A stretch of 64,000 bases of DNA from positions 245,065-309,064 of the forward strand of contig NW_019775451.1 of the NCBI RefSeq assembly GCF_001039355.2, in the 5' to 3' direction. A program made the position numbers and the translations under genes. Positions 49,554 to 60,364 of this stretch are shown one piece after another. Below the pieces are notes generated by a model. The model ran no database searches and had not been told where the DNA came from. It saw nothing but the letters and a program-made list of their open reading frames with translations. Within the stretch, counting starts at the first letter, position 1; the number at the start of each line of letters is the position of its first letter. The stretch comes from Lingula anatina. Taxonomy: Eukaryota > Brachiopoda > Lingulata > Lingulida > Lingulidae.

Positions 49554-50892
49554 AGTGAATCACGGTTGACAAAATTGCAAAATGTGCTTTTTTGCTTGCT
49601 CACCAAACTCCGGTCCATGGAATGTGAGGGGGGTATGTCAAATATTCCGCTCTTTATCTCTCTATCTCTCTCTATCACACACACATACACACATAATACA
49701 CACATACACACAAAACTGGCGCTGAACTGATAATGACCATTTTTTCACCGGTCTAACCATGTGATATTATACAATTATCAAATTTGGCCAGAGGTCATTA
49801 TATTGTTTTGACGGTCTCAGAAAAGCGATATCGACCGAGGCGCATTATATAATACTAAAAAAATAATACTAGATATTTATTTGTTTAACAAGAATACCCG
49901 TATAGTGACCGTTTCAATAAACTGCCTGTGTGCGCCAGCCAATGTGACAAATGGTGGAACGCTTGCAAGGAGGATTACACGTGTCACAAAAACTGGTTCA
50001 CTGACCCTGCCTGGGACGGTAATGGTGAGTGACGTTACGTTGTTGTGACGCTACAACTTAACAACAATGCGGTACATATAGCTATGGGTTTAATTTGGGG
50101 AACATATCCAGATCAGATGATAAAGAACTGGCGTGACAGGAATAGTACAGGGGGTAGTTCACTAGGAACCATATTAATTTGTACATATTACATTCTATTA
50201 TACTAATCTATATTCTATTACACTATCTATTATACTTATCCATTATACTAAGTCCAACACTCCGACTAACCCTAATCTGTACTATTTATATGGGAGCCTG
50301 GACTTCCATACCTAGAACTACCATTTCTGTTGGATTTTTGCAAAAAGAAGGGGAAGGGAAAAAGTTCAAGGTTAGGAACGAAAATAAAGGCAAAATACCA
50401 CATGGAAAACCCAGAATCATTCCTTATTCTTGTACATGCCAAACGCACGTGCTTTAAGTCTTTTTTATCAAACCTGACTTATGGAATTATGTGATATGTT
50501 TTCATCCTTTCCAAAGCAGACAGCAACTTCTGTGCTTGCAACTTTTTTTCCGTAAAATGTATTATATTCCATGTTATTTCTTTTCAGGTATGAACATTTG
50601 CCCAAAGGACGCGGTGTGTAAGAAATACACCGAGGTGTACACATCAGCTGCTGATTTCTGCAACACCATTTGGGATGGCGGATATCACGTGGTACCGGAC
50701 ACCGAACCTTGCATGGAGTTTAGTTTCGATCCAGCAAAACCAACTCCGAACATCCCCGTGGCTCGGGCCGCTGCAGAGAAAAAGGCCTCTGTGTCTGAAG
50801 CTTCCGGACTGAAAGTGTATCCTGCGTCAGGGCTTTTTGCTCTATATGCTATTTTCTTACTTAGCATCGTCTCTACGCTTTTTTACAAGTAG
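49554..50892 (+). pseudogene. Folate-receptor-like gene G (class I), truncated
   Basis: No exon 1 is found. Exon 2 keeps only its 3' part (about 49580-49632, CFFACSPNSGPW followed by a GTATGT donor); the rest is missing next to the GAGTC element. Exon 3 (about 49890-50024) retains PVCASQCDKWWNACKEDYTC-type sequence, but the acceptor TTTTAG present in gene F is replaced by AACAAG, which would break the phase. Exon 4 (50588-50892) is fully open, with the hydrophobic tail ending STLFYK. Because exon 4 is so well kept, decay is recent or the exon still has some use. Confidence 0.75.
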
Positions 50893-51216
50893 CTTCAAAA
50901 TGTACATCTATGGCGTATGACAATATCAGAGAGCCTTGATGTTTTTGCAGGGACTGGCTTTGCACTGTACTCACTACTGCACCCCTAGCTTCCCTGTCAT
51001 AATAACGACCAAAGCCACGGGAGAGTAGATTTGACTGCTTCTATTAACTGACAAATCCACCACATTGATAGGAAAAATGTACCAGTTTAAGTGCTACGAC
51101 TATGTTACAACTATAATGGCAAGGAATATGAAGTAAGGGACCCCAAAGTATTTATTGGGACATTTGGGATTTTTAATACTCGAAATATTTTACACTCGCC
51201 AAATAGAGTAGCATTT
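50893..51216. other. 3' flank of gene G
   Basis: No exon seen. Confidence 0.3.
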
Positions 51217-51690
51217 CTAAAGCCTGGGTCACACTGCGCTTGCAACCTTTTGGCAACCTCTTTGCAACCTCAGTCGCAAGGAGGTTGCCCTAGGTTTTAA
51301 AGTGGTCGCTTAAGGTTGCAGGTCGCCTGCGATCGTTGACACATGAAGGCCAATTTTTGTGCACCGACAACCGGTGCGACTAAAGATGAAAATTATCGGT
51401 ATCCTAAAGTTTGCCTTTCGGTCTCTTCTTGGTTGTCAGTAAGTTGCTATAATTAGTAGCATACCATTTGCAACTGCACGGTCGATTGACCGTATTTAGT
51501 CGACTGGTCGCTTACAAGTTTTTTACCAGTCGCATGTAGTCGGCAGCAGGTCGCTAGAAGGTTGTAGTTGTAACTGCATGGTCGATTGACGGTCTTTAGT
51601 ATTTTGGTAGCTAACAGGTTTTTTTACCAATCGCAAGCGTTCGAAAATATGTCGCAGGAAGGTTGCAGGTGACTGCAATAAAATAGGCGT
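51217..51690. mobile_element. MITE copy with CACACTGCG-type left end
   Basis: TAAAGCCTGGGTCACACTGC and the following 60 bases match both ends of 39849-40679; the interior has repeated AGGTTGCAGG/GGTCGC motifs. No matching right end is seen, so it is truncated or rearranged. Confidence 0.55.
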
Positions 51691-52714
51691 AGGATGGTGG
51701 TCTATTTGGGCAAAGACTTTTTCATAATTTGTGATGTAAGCCTTCTAAATATCAATGTCGCGATTGTATAGCAGTCACAAAATAGCCGAGAAAACTGATC
51801 AGGGACGAATGCAGTTTGATTCTCTTTTTATTGCTGTTTTGTTTCTTGAACTTTGTTTTCTGCCGAATGGGATAAAAACAAATTATATAATTTCATATGT
51901 TTTTGTCTACGTTTGTTTTACACCCTATATGGTTAACACAAGTCAAATGTTTGTGTATGCAGGCTGCTTTTTTATCGCCTTTTATTGCCAACTTGCTTAC
52001 CTGTATCTTTGCAAACAGAATAATTATGTAATTTTACTTTTCGAGATCAATGTGACGCGACTGTTACGCAAAAAAATGAAATAAAATATGACGATATGAT
52101 TGCAGTCTAAAAAACTTTCTAATTTCACGCGCAAACAGACTGAATTCATACTGAGCAAAATACTTAAATGCGAACTTGTGTCTTTTTTACTATCGTTAGT
52201 TCATGCATTGGTTGTACAATCAATTAAGTTTTGTTACAAAATCCTTTTAGGAGTTTAGCGCATTGTATTAGGGGTAACACTTTCTTTTCCTAAAAGGGTA
52301 TATTTTACGCTTTAAACCCTCTTCATACAAATTTAAGGCCTAATTTCTATACACGTCTTTGTGAAGAAAAGGCAAGCACAGTGTAGCACTGTATGCTTGG
52401 GTTTTCTATCGAGTTATATTGTATTATGTGAAAACGTATGCAATTAAATTTTAAATGCTCTCATATTATCATTATGCTACTGTTATTAATAATGTACATA
52501 ATTTGAACAGCATGCATTCGTGCCGTCTCTCATAGCAAAGAATTCTTGCCAAATGTTGTTTTTTCATGACATCGATTTTAATTCTTATTCTTCTGTGTTT
52601 CACACATGGTTAAACTATATTGAGCCGGTAATTTTCACTCCAACCTCCAACATTATGCTATATTTACCCAGGAAAGACAGAAATCATGAAACTCTCTCTC
52701 TGCGTCTCTCTCAC
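51691..52714 (-). pseudogene. Intron 1 remnant of gene H
   Basis: About 51820-52660 matches intron 1 of genes I (58240-58980) and J (62440-62960), including GACGCGACTGTTACGC. Homology ends near the MITE at 51690, and exons 2-4 do not follow. Confidence 0.6.
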
Positions 52715-52877
52715 CTCTAGATCAGGTTCGGCGGACAGTGTCGTCTTACTGGCCCCTTCAACTGGCAAGGTTACGCACTTGTTCAAGTAATAGTCTAAAT
52801 TACCAGTTTCGTTTTGCGGTGACACGACTCCAATTTTCAATAGCACGTACGAGACAGAAAATCAGAATTGTTGCCAT
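52715..52877 (-). pseudogene. Folate-receptor-like gene H (class II), exon 1 only, frameshifted
   Basis: Matches exon 1 of genes I and J (LDYYLNKCVTLPVEG, donor GTGAGAG) but is 163 bases against 159. Four extra bases in the signal-peptide region put the ATG at 52877 out of frame with the mature part; it then meets TAA. The upstream TATA region is still well kept. With no exons 2-4 nearby this is a dead fragment. Confidence 0.75.
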
Positions 52878-52926
52878 GATTGCTTACGTGCTGAACAAAT
52901 ACCTGGTAATTATACTTTGGGGTGTA

Positions 52927-52950
52927 TTTATATAAGCGGTGATGTCACAT
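52927..52950 (-). promoter_or_regulatory. TATA box and CRE-like element of gene H
   Basis: On the minus strand ATGTGACATCACCGC is followed by TTATATAAATACACCCC, 50 bases before the ATG. It is conserved with genes I and J. Confidence 0.6.
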
Positions 52951-54879
52951 ATGAATCATACGTGGCAATATTAAGTAACAGGCTGGAAACTAATGACTAA
53001 GCCAAAGGAAAGGGCACAGCGGAACTTGGTGACATAATTACCCGACAAGCTTAAATCAAACACCAGTGTCTCGAGTGTTTTTATACTACAGTCTATTATT
53101 ATCTAATCGTTATAATTTAGTAGATCAAAAGTAGCAAAGTTTGCTGTTGTCTTTTTTCATATAATATATACATGTAGAAGTACAGGATAAAATGACATTC
53201 AGTAAATGACATATATACATCAGAAATATATGACAGTAATACTTCAGTGGGATTAAGAAAAGAGACAATTAAACCGGTCTGTACAAAAACTTAAAAAATA
53301 CATATGAAGTCATTTTTGCCACAAAAGCCGAACAAATACCAGTATATAGTTTCAAATACATGTAGTATAACTTAGAGAAATTCCATAAGACATTGTTTAA
53401 TGTTTCCCAAAAAATGGCAGGAAAATTGAAGAAAACCCCTAATTTGGGTACTGCCTCTATAGTGACCATTCAAGGAAAACCACGTCACTTACTTTTTTCA
53501 CTCCAAGAGAAAAGTTGCCGGGGACTAAAATGCAGCTTTAGCTGGAAATTCTGTTTTATTGGATAATTTTTTTGGAAATTATACATGTAGCTTTTTTGTG
53601 AAATTTTACTTTTTTGCATATTGTCATTTTCAAGCTGTGACTGAACTTCCATAGGTTTGAAGACCTTTGCAAGTCATGTTTTCTAAATATAAATGATACT
53701 TTTATTTTATTATTAAAATTTTGAAGGTAATTTTGCTGTTAAGCATTATTTCATATTGCATCAAAATTTAATGTAACCCTACTTTGGGCACCGCCGTTAC
53801 AATGACCATTAAAGAAAAAACATGTTACTTACTCTTCTTAAACTTACAGGAAAGAAACATAGGACTAAAATGCTGTCTGCGTTGCAAAAACGGTGCATTT
53901 GGCTTTTTTTCAGTTGTACATTTTTGGGAAATTTTTATCTTTCACATATTGGCATTTTCAATATGGGACTTAGAACTCCCATGGACATGAAACCCAATGG
54001 TAATCAAATTTTCTTAATGTCAGGTGTTTTTAAGTGCTTGTCCACGAGAAAACCAGCCCGGGGTGGCAAGATGGGGATCGGTGGATTTCAACCAAATTTG
54101 TTGTATGGATCCACATTGGGAAGTTATCCATGAGTTAGGAAGGAATCCCCAAAATATTTTGTCTAAAGACAGTGATGGCTCATGGCTTATGTAGTCTCTT
54201 TGAGACTCAATTTTCACCTCGGTAAAATAGTGCTATATTTTGTGTAAATAGAATAAATGTAGTGAAAACTAAAAATACTAAAACTTACAAACATCAAAAG
54301 CAATCAAGCAATCAATTGTTATATGTAGAATTCAGGTTTGATCCTGCATAGACAAGCCAGGCTTTATTATAACACTCCCTCCCCCAAAGTCCGAATTCGG
54401 CACTACCATCTTTAATTGCATATATCTCCATCTTCACATGATTTCAGCTACAAAATTGCATGAATATACTAGGCGGACATTGACCATTCAAAATCAAATT
54501 TAGAAAGTTCTTGCTGTGAAGTAACAGGTATTATTTTCTAGTTAATCATTGTGTTATTTCGCATCAAAATTGACAAAAAATAATTTGAAATACTATCAGA
54601 AAATATCTCTGGATCCGCTCCTGTTATTGACCATGTTACCTGTTGTGCATGATTTAAATCCAGTCTTGATTGACTGCACTATAATAAGCATTATTTATCA
54701 TTGCATCAAAATTGACAAAATGACCTATTTTCTGCATTTTTTTTATGTCTATAAATTTAACAGCTTTTCTGCCTTGTTTCTTTCAATTTCAACACTACTC
54801 TGCACTTCATTACATTATTTTGCATACTACGTGAACAAGCAAAGGGATACTGGGTCGGTCTGTGGGAGGATCTCCGGCC
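52951..54879. other. Intergenic region with a diverged direct repeat (about 53440-53600 and 53770-53900)
   Basis: The two blocks share TTTGGGTACTGCC- or TTTGGGCACCGCC-type sequence, then TGACCATT and CACTTACT, spaced by about 330 bases; weaker echoes follow near 54390 and 54620. Open frames here are short and match no family. Confidence 0.45.
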
Positions 54880-57800
54880 TCAGTTGACCTTGCCATTGGC
54901 CTCCTGTGAAACCAATTTCTTCGCAGCTTCAAGGGCCACGGCTGTATTCGGGTTGGGTTTCGAGGTGTCGAAGGTGAACACCATGCAGGGTTCCGAGTCT
55001 GGCACCACCTTGTAGGCGCCATTGAAAACAGTGCTGCAGAAGTCGGTGGATGAATTATAAAACTCTGTGTACTTCCTACACACCGAGCCCTCTTTGCAGG
55101 TGTTCAACCCTGGAATTGTTTTTTAGATTTTCCAATTATGAAGTTAAGAATTTCAAAACATAGCAATAAAATTGAGTACATGTAGATGACACCGTATCAT
55201 ATAAGTAGAATTACACCCGATTATACACACAAAAAAATAACACGAAATATTAATAAAATAACGGTTTAATATTTTTTTTAATTATAAAATAAAGACGTTA
55301 AAAATTGGAATGGCACTTTAGCATATATAACAATTTTAGGATAACGACAAAACACCACGACGATTTCACATTTCTGTATTTAGTTCAATGCACTTAATAA
55401 AAATATTACAAATGAAGCAAAATGTTGTGAGGGAGTGTTAACAAAATGAATTTTTCTAGATCGAAGTATCAAAAAACGGCCAGTCATATGCCCAAGTAGC
55501 AGTAAATTGTTACCGATGCTACCCCACCTTTTTCCGGATGACGTCACTCACCGTTCCAGTCCATGTCAGTAATCCAGTTCCTGTGACAAGTATATTCCTC
55601 TTTACAGGCGTCCCACCACTTGTTACACTGACTGGCACAAAGAGGCGCATTATCGAGGGCATCAAAATGCTGAAAAAATTATAAAATATTTGTTGATGGG
55701 GCTAGAGAGAGAGAGAGACTCAGTAAAGGGACAATTCAACAAAGGTTAATACATACGAGATATCTATAGATCCATGGTCCCAGATTTGGTGAGCAGGCAT
55801 AGAAGCAAGACTGCTCAAAGGTTAGTCTCTCACACTCCGGGGAAAGGCGTGGTTTCTGAGGACAGTGCATGTAAGTGATCATCTCATTCCACACATGGTT
55901 CTCCAAGATATTTGCAACTGCATTCACATAACAGCAGGATCTTTTTCGGAAACTTGGGCACTAAAACAGAGGTTAAAGGACATGGTTAATTCCCCTGTAC
56001 TGGCCAATGATAGCTGCACATTGTTCATGTGTACTGGTCGGAGTATATCAGGACTTTGTATCTAAATAAAAGGCTGCATCTGATACTCCGTTCTACTCTT
56101 TACATCAAAGTATTTTTCTTATTCCTATTTCTTATTTTTTTGAAATCCAAGTGTTGAAATTTATTGAAATAATTCAATGTCAGCAAAAAAAAGGACCCGA
56201 TCTTGCATTGGTTACCATCTTGGAAATTTCTGATGACTGTAAAGTATAGTGCAGCACTAGTTCTTAGACTGTACATTTGAAATTATTAAAAATTATTAAA
56301 AGCTACACTTGCATTTACAATATTTAAGTTTTTTGGTCTCGGAAACGATGTGTCACCATGACAACGACTCTTACAGTCGTACCTACAACAGATTAATGGC
56401 AAACAAGCAGAAAATAAAAGCTGAGGAATTAACCCCATAGAGCCTGGCAGCATCTGACCTAGAAAGTGCCCTTGGTCCTGAGCCCTCTACCCAGATGCAC
56501 TCAATTTTTCAGGCGGCCTCATTTAATCGATGATAATGTATTCACTTCTTTAGAAAACACCTATAAACTGTACATTTTTAGAAAGCCAAGAATGTGAGCT
56601 TTAAAGTCATATCAGTGTTATTCACATTTGTTAACTTAGGTAGAAATAGCAGGAGTTTAAATATGAGACTTGCTTTTCTCGAAGAGAAGTAAAAAACAAA
56701 ACTTTAATTTCAGCATGCACATTCTTTTTCACTTTACCAAATAATTTGTTGAAATTTTCTCATAAACATTTGAAATATATCTTAAACAATGTCAGAAAAT
56801 TTCAGAAAGATATCTTATTTAGTTTTTGAGATATAATAAATTTTCTGGGATGCGTGCTGTACCTAAAAACTTGCATCACGTCAGAGAGTTGCACAATATA
56901 CAGGCAGGCTAGCTGACTAGAAGACTTCCACCTAATTACTTTAATAATTACAAAAAGACTGTAAATTTAGAGCTTTTTACGATAGTTTTTCATAGTTTTT
57001 TTAATCAACTGAACCAGGATACTCATAAAATTTTGTTTAGCACTCAAACCATGTACAAGAATACAAACATTATCATGAGCAAATATTACACTTTCGTGAA
57101 TAAAAATTGCATCATAAAAATACAAGTTAACGTGGCATTTGTACATTTGGCATTTGTAATACACAAGCAGGAAAAGATATGTTGATACAGCGCACTAGTA
57201 AACATATTACATCTGTATTTACACACAAGCAGGAAAAGACATATGTTGATGCAGCAAACAAGTAAACATATGTCATTTGTACTTAGACATAAGCAGGAAA
57301 AGACATCTTGATGCAGTTCAACGTAACATATGACATTTGTATTTATACACAAGCAGGAAAAGACACGTTGATGCAGCACACAAGGCAACATTTAGTCTGA
57401 CTTGCCACGGTTACAGTCATTTTATCAGCGATATAGCCATTCCAATTACTATTGTCGTCTGCTTGGTTACTGCCGTTAGTATCATCAGCGTTTTTCATAA
57501 ATCAAGCCCCACGTCCGAATCTGCTCTCTGACAACTCATACTCGGCAAAGTTACATCATCTTTGAAGTTATCGGAGTATCAAAATCTATCAAGGACTCTT
57601 CCCGAAGTCTGAATTTTCTAACAAATCTAAAACATTTCTCAACCCATAACTTCTGCTGACTTCTCGTCGCCATTATGACTTCGTAGGGCCTCGACAATGA
57701 TTGAAATAAACCGCTTTTTCATTATTTAATTCTCGCTACACGTCTTTCAAAAGCCGGTAGTAAACAAAAAACTAACATTAAGTTAGTTTTGTGATAGAAG

Positions 57801-59019
57801 CATGAATTGTTACAAAAGACAGGGGACAGTACAAGCATGTAAACACAGAAACCGCGTATATGCGGTTCCCGGCACTGAGGACTTTTTAAAATGAACCGCA
57901 TATGTGCGGTTCCCGGCGCTATGGGGTTAAGCTATCAGCAATCATAGTAAATGAAAATCGCCGAGAGGGGGGCTGTTGCGCAATTCAATCTGATTTACGT
58001 GTTAATAAATAAGGTAAAACGACCTGCCCCCCCCCCTATACCCAACAAACCCAACGCATGAACCAAAGGTGCGTGTTTGAGAGTGTGAATATGTGTGTCT
58101 GATTGTGTTTATGATTGTGTTTGTGTGTGTTTGTATGTGTTTGAGTGTTTGGTTGCAGTTTGATTCCCTTTTGATAACTATGTTTGGTTTCCTGCAGTTT
58201 AAGTGGAGGCTGACTAGACATAGCATTAAACTAACATTAGTTTTGTGCTGGATGGAATAAAAACAAACTGTTTACATATGTTTTGCCTGTGTTTTTATGT
58301 GTTTATTTTACACCCTATGGTTGATAGATGGCAAATGTTTGTCTATGCTTTTTATCGGCTTTTATAGTCAACGTGCTTACCTGCATCTTTGCAAACAGAA
58401 TGATTATGAAATTCTACTATTCGATATTAATGCGACGCGACTGTTACGCAAAAAAAGAACGAAATGAAATATGAAGTTTTGCTTGCAGTCGTAGACGGGT
58501 CAGGTCCATTATCCAGTCCAGAGGATACTGTAGAAAAGATTTTCTGTGACCTTTTTAGTTCGTTCATTGTTTGGACAATAGGCAAAATTTTGTGGAAAAA
58601 ATCCTTTTAAAGTTGAATAAAAACTATTGGTAAATGACATATTTTCTGTATCATTATTAGCATTGCATTGAGGGTGACCCTTTCTTTTGACTCTTTAAAC
58701 CTCTTCAAGCAAATTCAAAGCCTACGTTTCCAAAGTCATGGGCAAAGGCATGTACAGTGAAGCATCGTATATACTATGGTTTCCTTTCGCGTTATGTGTG
58801 AAAACGTATGCAATTAAATTTTAAATGCTTCCATATTATCAAACTAATGTTATAACTAATGTACATAATTCAAACAGCCTGCAGTGGTGCCATCTCTCAC
58901 AGAAAAAAACTTGCTACTTACATATGATAAAACTAAATCAAACCGGTGAATTTCACTCCAGCAATATGCTATATTTACAAAGGAAAACAAACTATATATA
59001 TATATATCGTTCATTTTAG

Positions 59020-59099
<80 letters not shown>

Positions 59100-59262
59100 T
59101 CACCTCCAGTCCGGGTTCGGCGGACGGTCTCGTCTTACTTGTCCCTTCAACTGGCAAGGTTACGCACTTGTTCAAGTAATAGCCTAGACTATTAGTTTTG
59201 TTTTGAGGTACCGCGACTCCAATGGTCAAAAACACCATATAGAAAATCAGAATTGTTGCCAT
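54880..59262 (-). CDS. Folate-receptor-like gene I (class II, secreted)
   Basis: Exons in coding order 59262-59104, 55960-55757, 55669-55552 and 55109-54880 give 236 residues with matching phases. The signal peptide MATILIFYMVFLTIGVAV is followed by the mature region with YLNKCVTLP. All 16 Cys are present: CPSFRKRSCC, MHCPQKPRLSPECERL, CFYACSPNLGPWI, PLCASQCNKWWDAC, EEYTC, then NTC, SVC, DFC and EPC. It ends AKKLVSQEANGKVN with no hydrophobic tail, so secretion is expected. The class I Asp position is Asn (LENHVW). Intron 1 is 3.1 kb and contains the TTAA-flanked element at 56429-57930; its donor is followed by (GT)n then (GA)n. A TATA box lies about 50 bases upstream of the start. Confidence 0.9.
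56429..57930. mobile_element. TTAA-flanked non-autonomous element (piggyBac-like ends)
   Basis: TTAA borders both ends (56429-56432 and 57927-57930). The ends are CCCCATAGAGCC and, inverted, CCCCATAGCGCC. Near the right end two inverted CCGCATATGTGCGGTTCCCG-type motifs occur (57851-57915). It is about 1.5 kb with no transposase frame, and includes a minisatellite at 57150-57385. TTAA targets are typical of piggyBac; family assignment is inference. Confidence 0.75.
57150..57385. repeat. Minisatellite of about 60-65 bp units
   Basis: ACAAGCAGGAAAAGACA followed by TGTTGATGCAGC and a CATATG...CATTTGTA stretch recurs about four times. It opens a Cys/Leu-rich frame on the minus strand that is an artefact of the repeat. 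Confidence 0.8.
59022..59100. repeat. (CT)n(CA)n microsatellite at the intron 1 donor of gene I
   Basis: Directly follows the exon 1 donor on the minus strand, read there as (GT)n then (GA)n. Confidence 0.95.
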
Positions 59263-59309
59263 GATCGCTTACGTGTTGAACAAATAGCTGAATCATAGTT
59301 TGGGGTGTA

Positions 59310-59333
59310 TTATTATAAGCGGTGATGTCACAT
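59310..59333 (-). promoter_or_regulatory. TATA-like box and CRE-like element of gene I
   Basis: Minus strand TGTGACATCACCGC then TTATAATAATACACCCC, about 50 bases before the ATG. The block is shared with genes H and J. Confidence 0.65.
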
Positions 59334-60364
59334 GTGAATCATACGTGACAATATCAAGTAACAGGATGTAAATTAATGGCGGGGGCATGCGGAATCTGGT
59401 GACATTAACACCGAGTTTCAATCATGCATGCACAAAATGATTTTTTGGATAACTTGGTATTGTTTTAGGCAATCCCGTTATCACCTGGACGTCATATGCT
59501 GCTGTTAAAATTTAAGTTGCCAAATATTGTGTAAGCTATTATGAAACAATTAAACTAAACTTAATCCACGATACTTAGGTCTGTATTTATAGGGCTTTTT
59601 TGCATTGTCGTTGTCTTCATATACGTCTCTCACTATCATTATTTTTGTCTCTCTGTATGAAATTATATTTCAGAGTTTTGTTATTTGTTATTCCATCATT
59701 ATAAAAGTATCTTTCTTTTTACTTTAAGTTTCACCACTACAGTGCACTACATCACACTATTTTGCATTGTGCGTAAACAAGTTAAGGTTCGACTTCAATT
59801 TTTTGTTGTTGATAACTTGTAATGACGGCAGCAACAGCGGGAATGTCCATTGGGTTGCACTTGATGGTTCAAATAAAACCTGACCGCAAAGAGCAGAGTA
59901 AGAATAGAGCAGTAAATTGCGACATATTTTTGTATGCACAAGAATTTCCAGTGCATGCCTGTAATCTATAATTGCTACAGATAACATATTGTCGAAGGCT
60001 TTTTTATTTTATGAAGAAGAAACCCGAACCAGCGGATCTGAAGCGCATCATTTATTTACTTCTTGAAAGCAAATTTGCTTTATTTCAGAGACCAAGACCA
60101 GAGACAGAGATCTATCAAATAGCCCTTCATCAACAGTCGTCCAGTTAAGTGTGTGTTTTGCAACCAATCATGAAATCAGTATGATCAACCATTAAAACAA
60201 GAACTGTTTTGTTTACATTACAGAATTAGAGCATTCCCTTGAAAGAAAGTAAAATCTTCTGGTCATTTTCATCTATTTGAATTTGAGCGTTCAAAAAAAC
60301 ATCTAGGCCTGGTCATCCTTGTGGGTTTGGGGAATGAATTTTAGCCCCAGTGGACCCCTGTCTT
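59334..60364. other. Intergenic region between genes J and I
   Basis: No exon. The part nearest gene J resembles the flank of the relic at 43.6-43.8 kb (for example TGATCAACCATTAAAACAAG against ATAAACCATTTAAACAAG), as expected for class II 3' flanks. Confidence 0.4.

Noticed and set aside
51755-52084. Hydrophobic 109-codon frame resembling a membrane protein
   Set aside because: It lies in sequence homologous to intron 1 of genes I and J, where the frame is not kept.
54549-54887. 112-codon plus-strand frame
   Set aside because: AT-rich, no family resemblance, and it overlaps the exon 4 end of gene I on the other strand.
57086-57391. Cys/Leu-rich minus-strand frame of 101 codons
   Set aside because: Created by the minisatellite of about 60-65 bp units.
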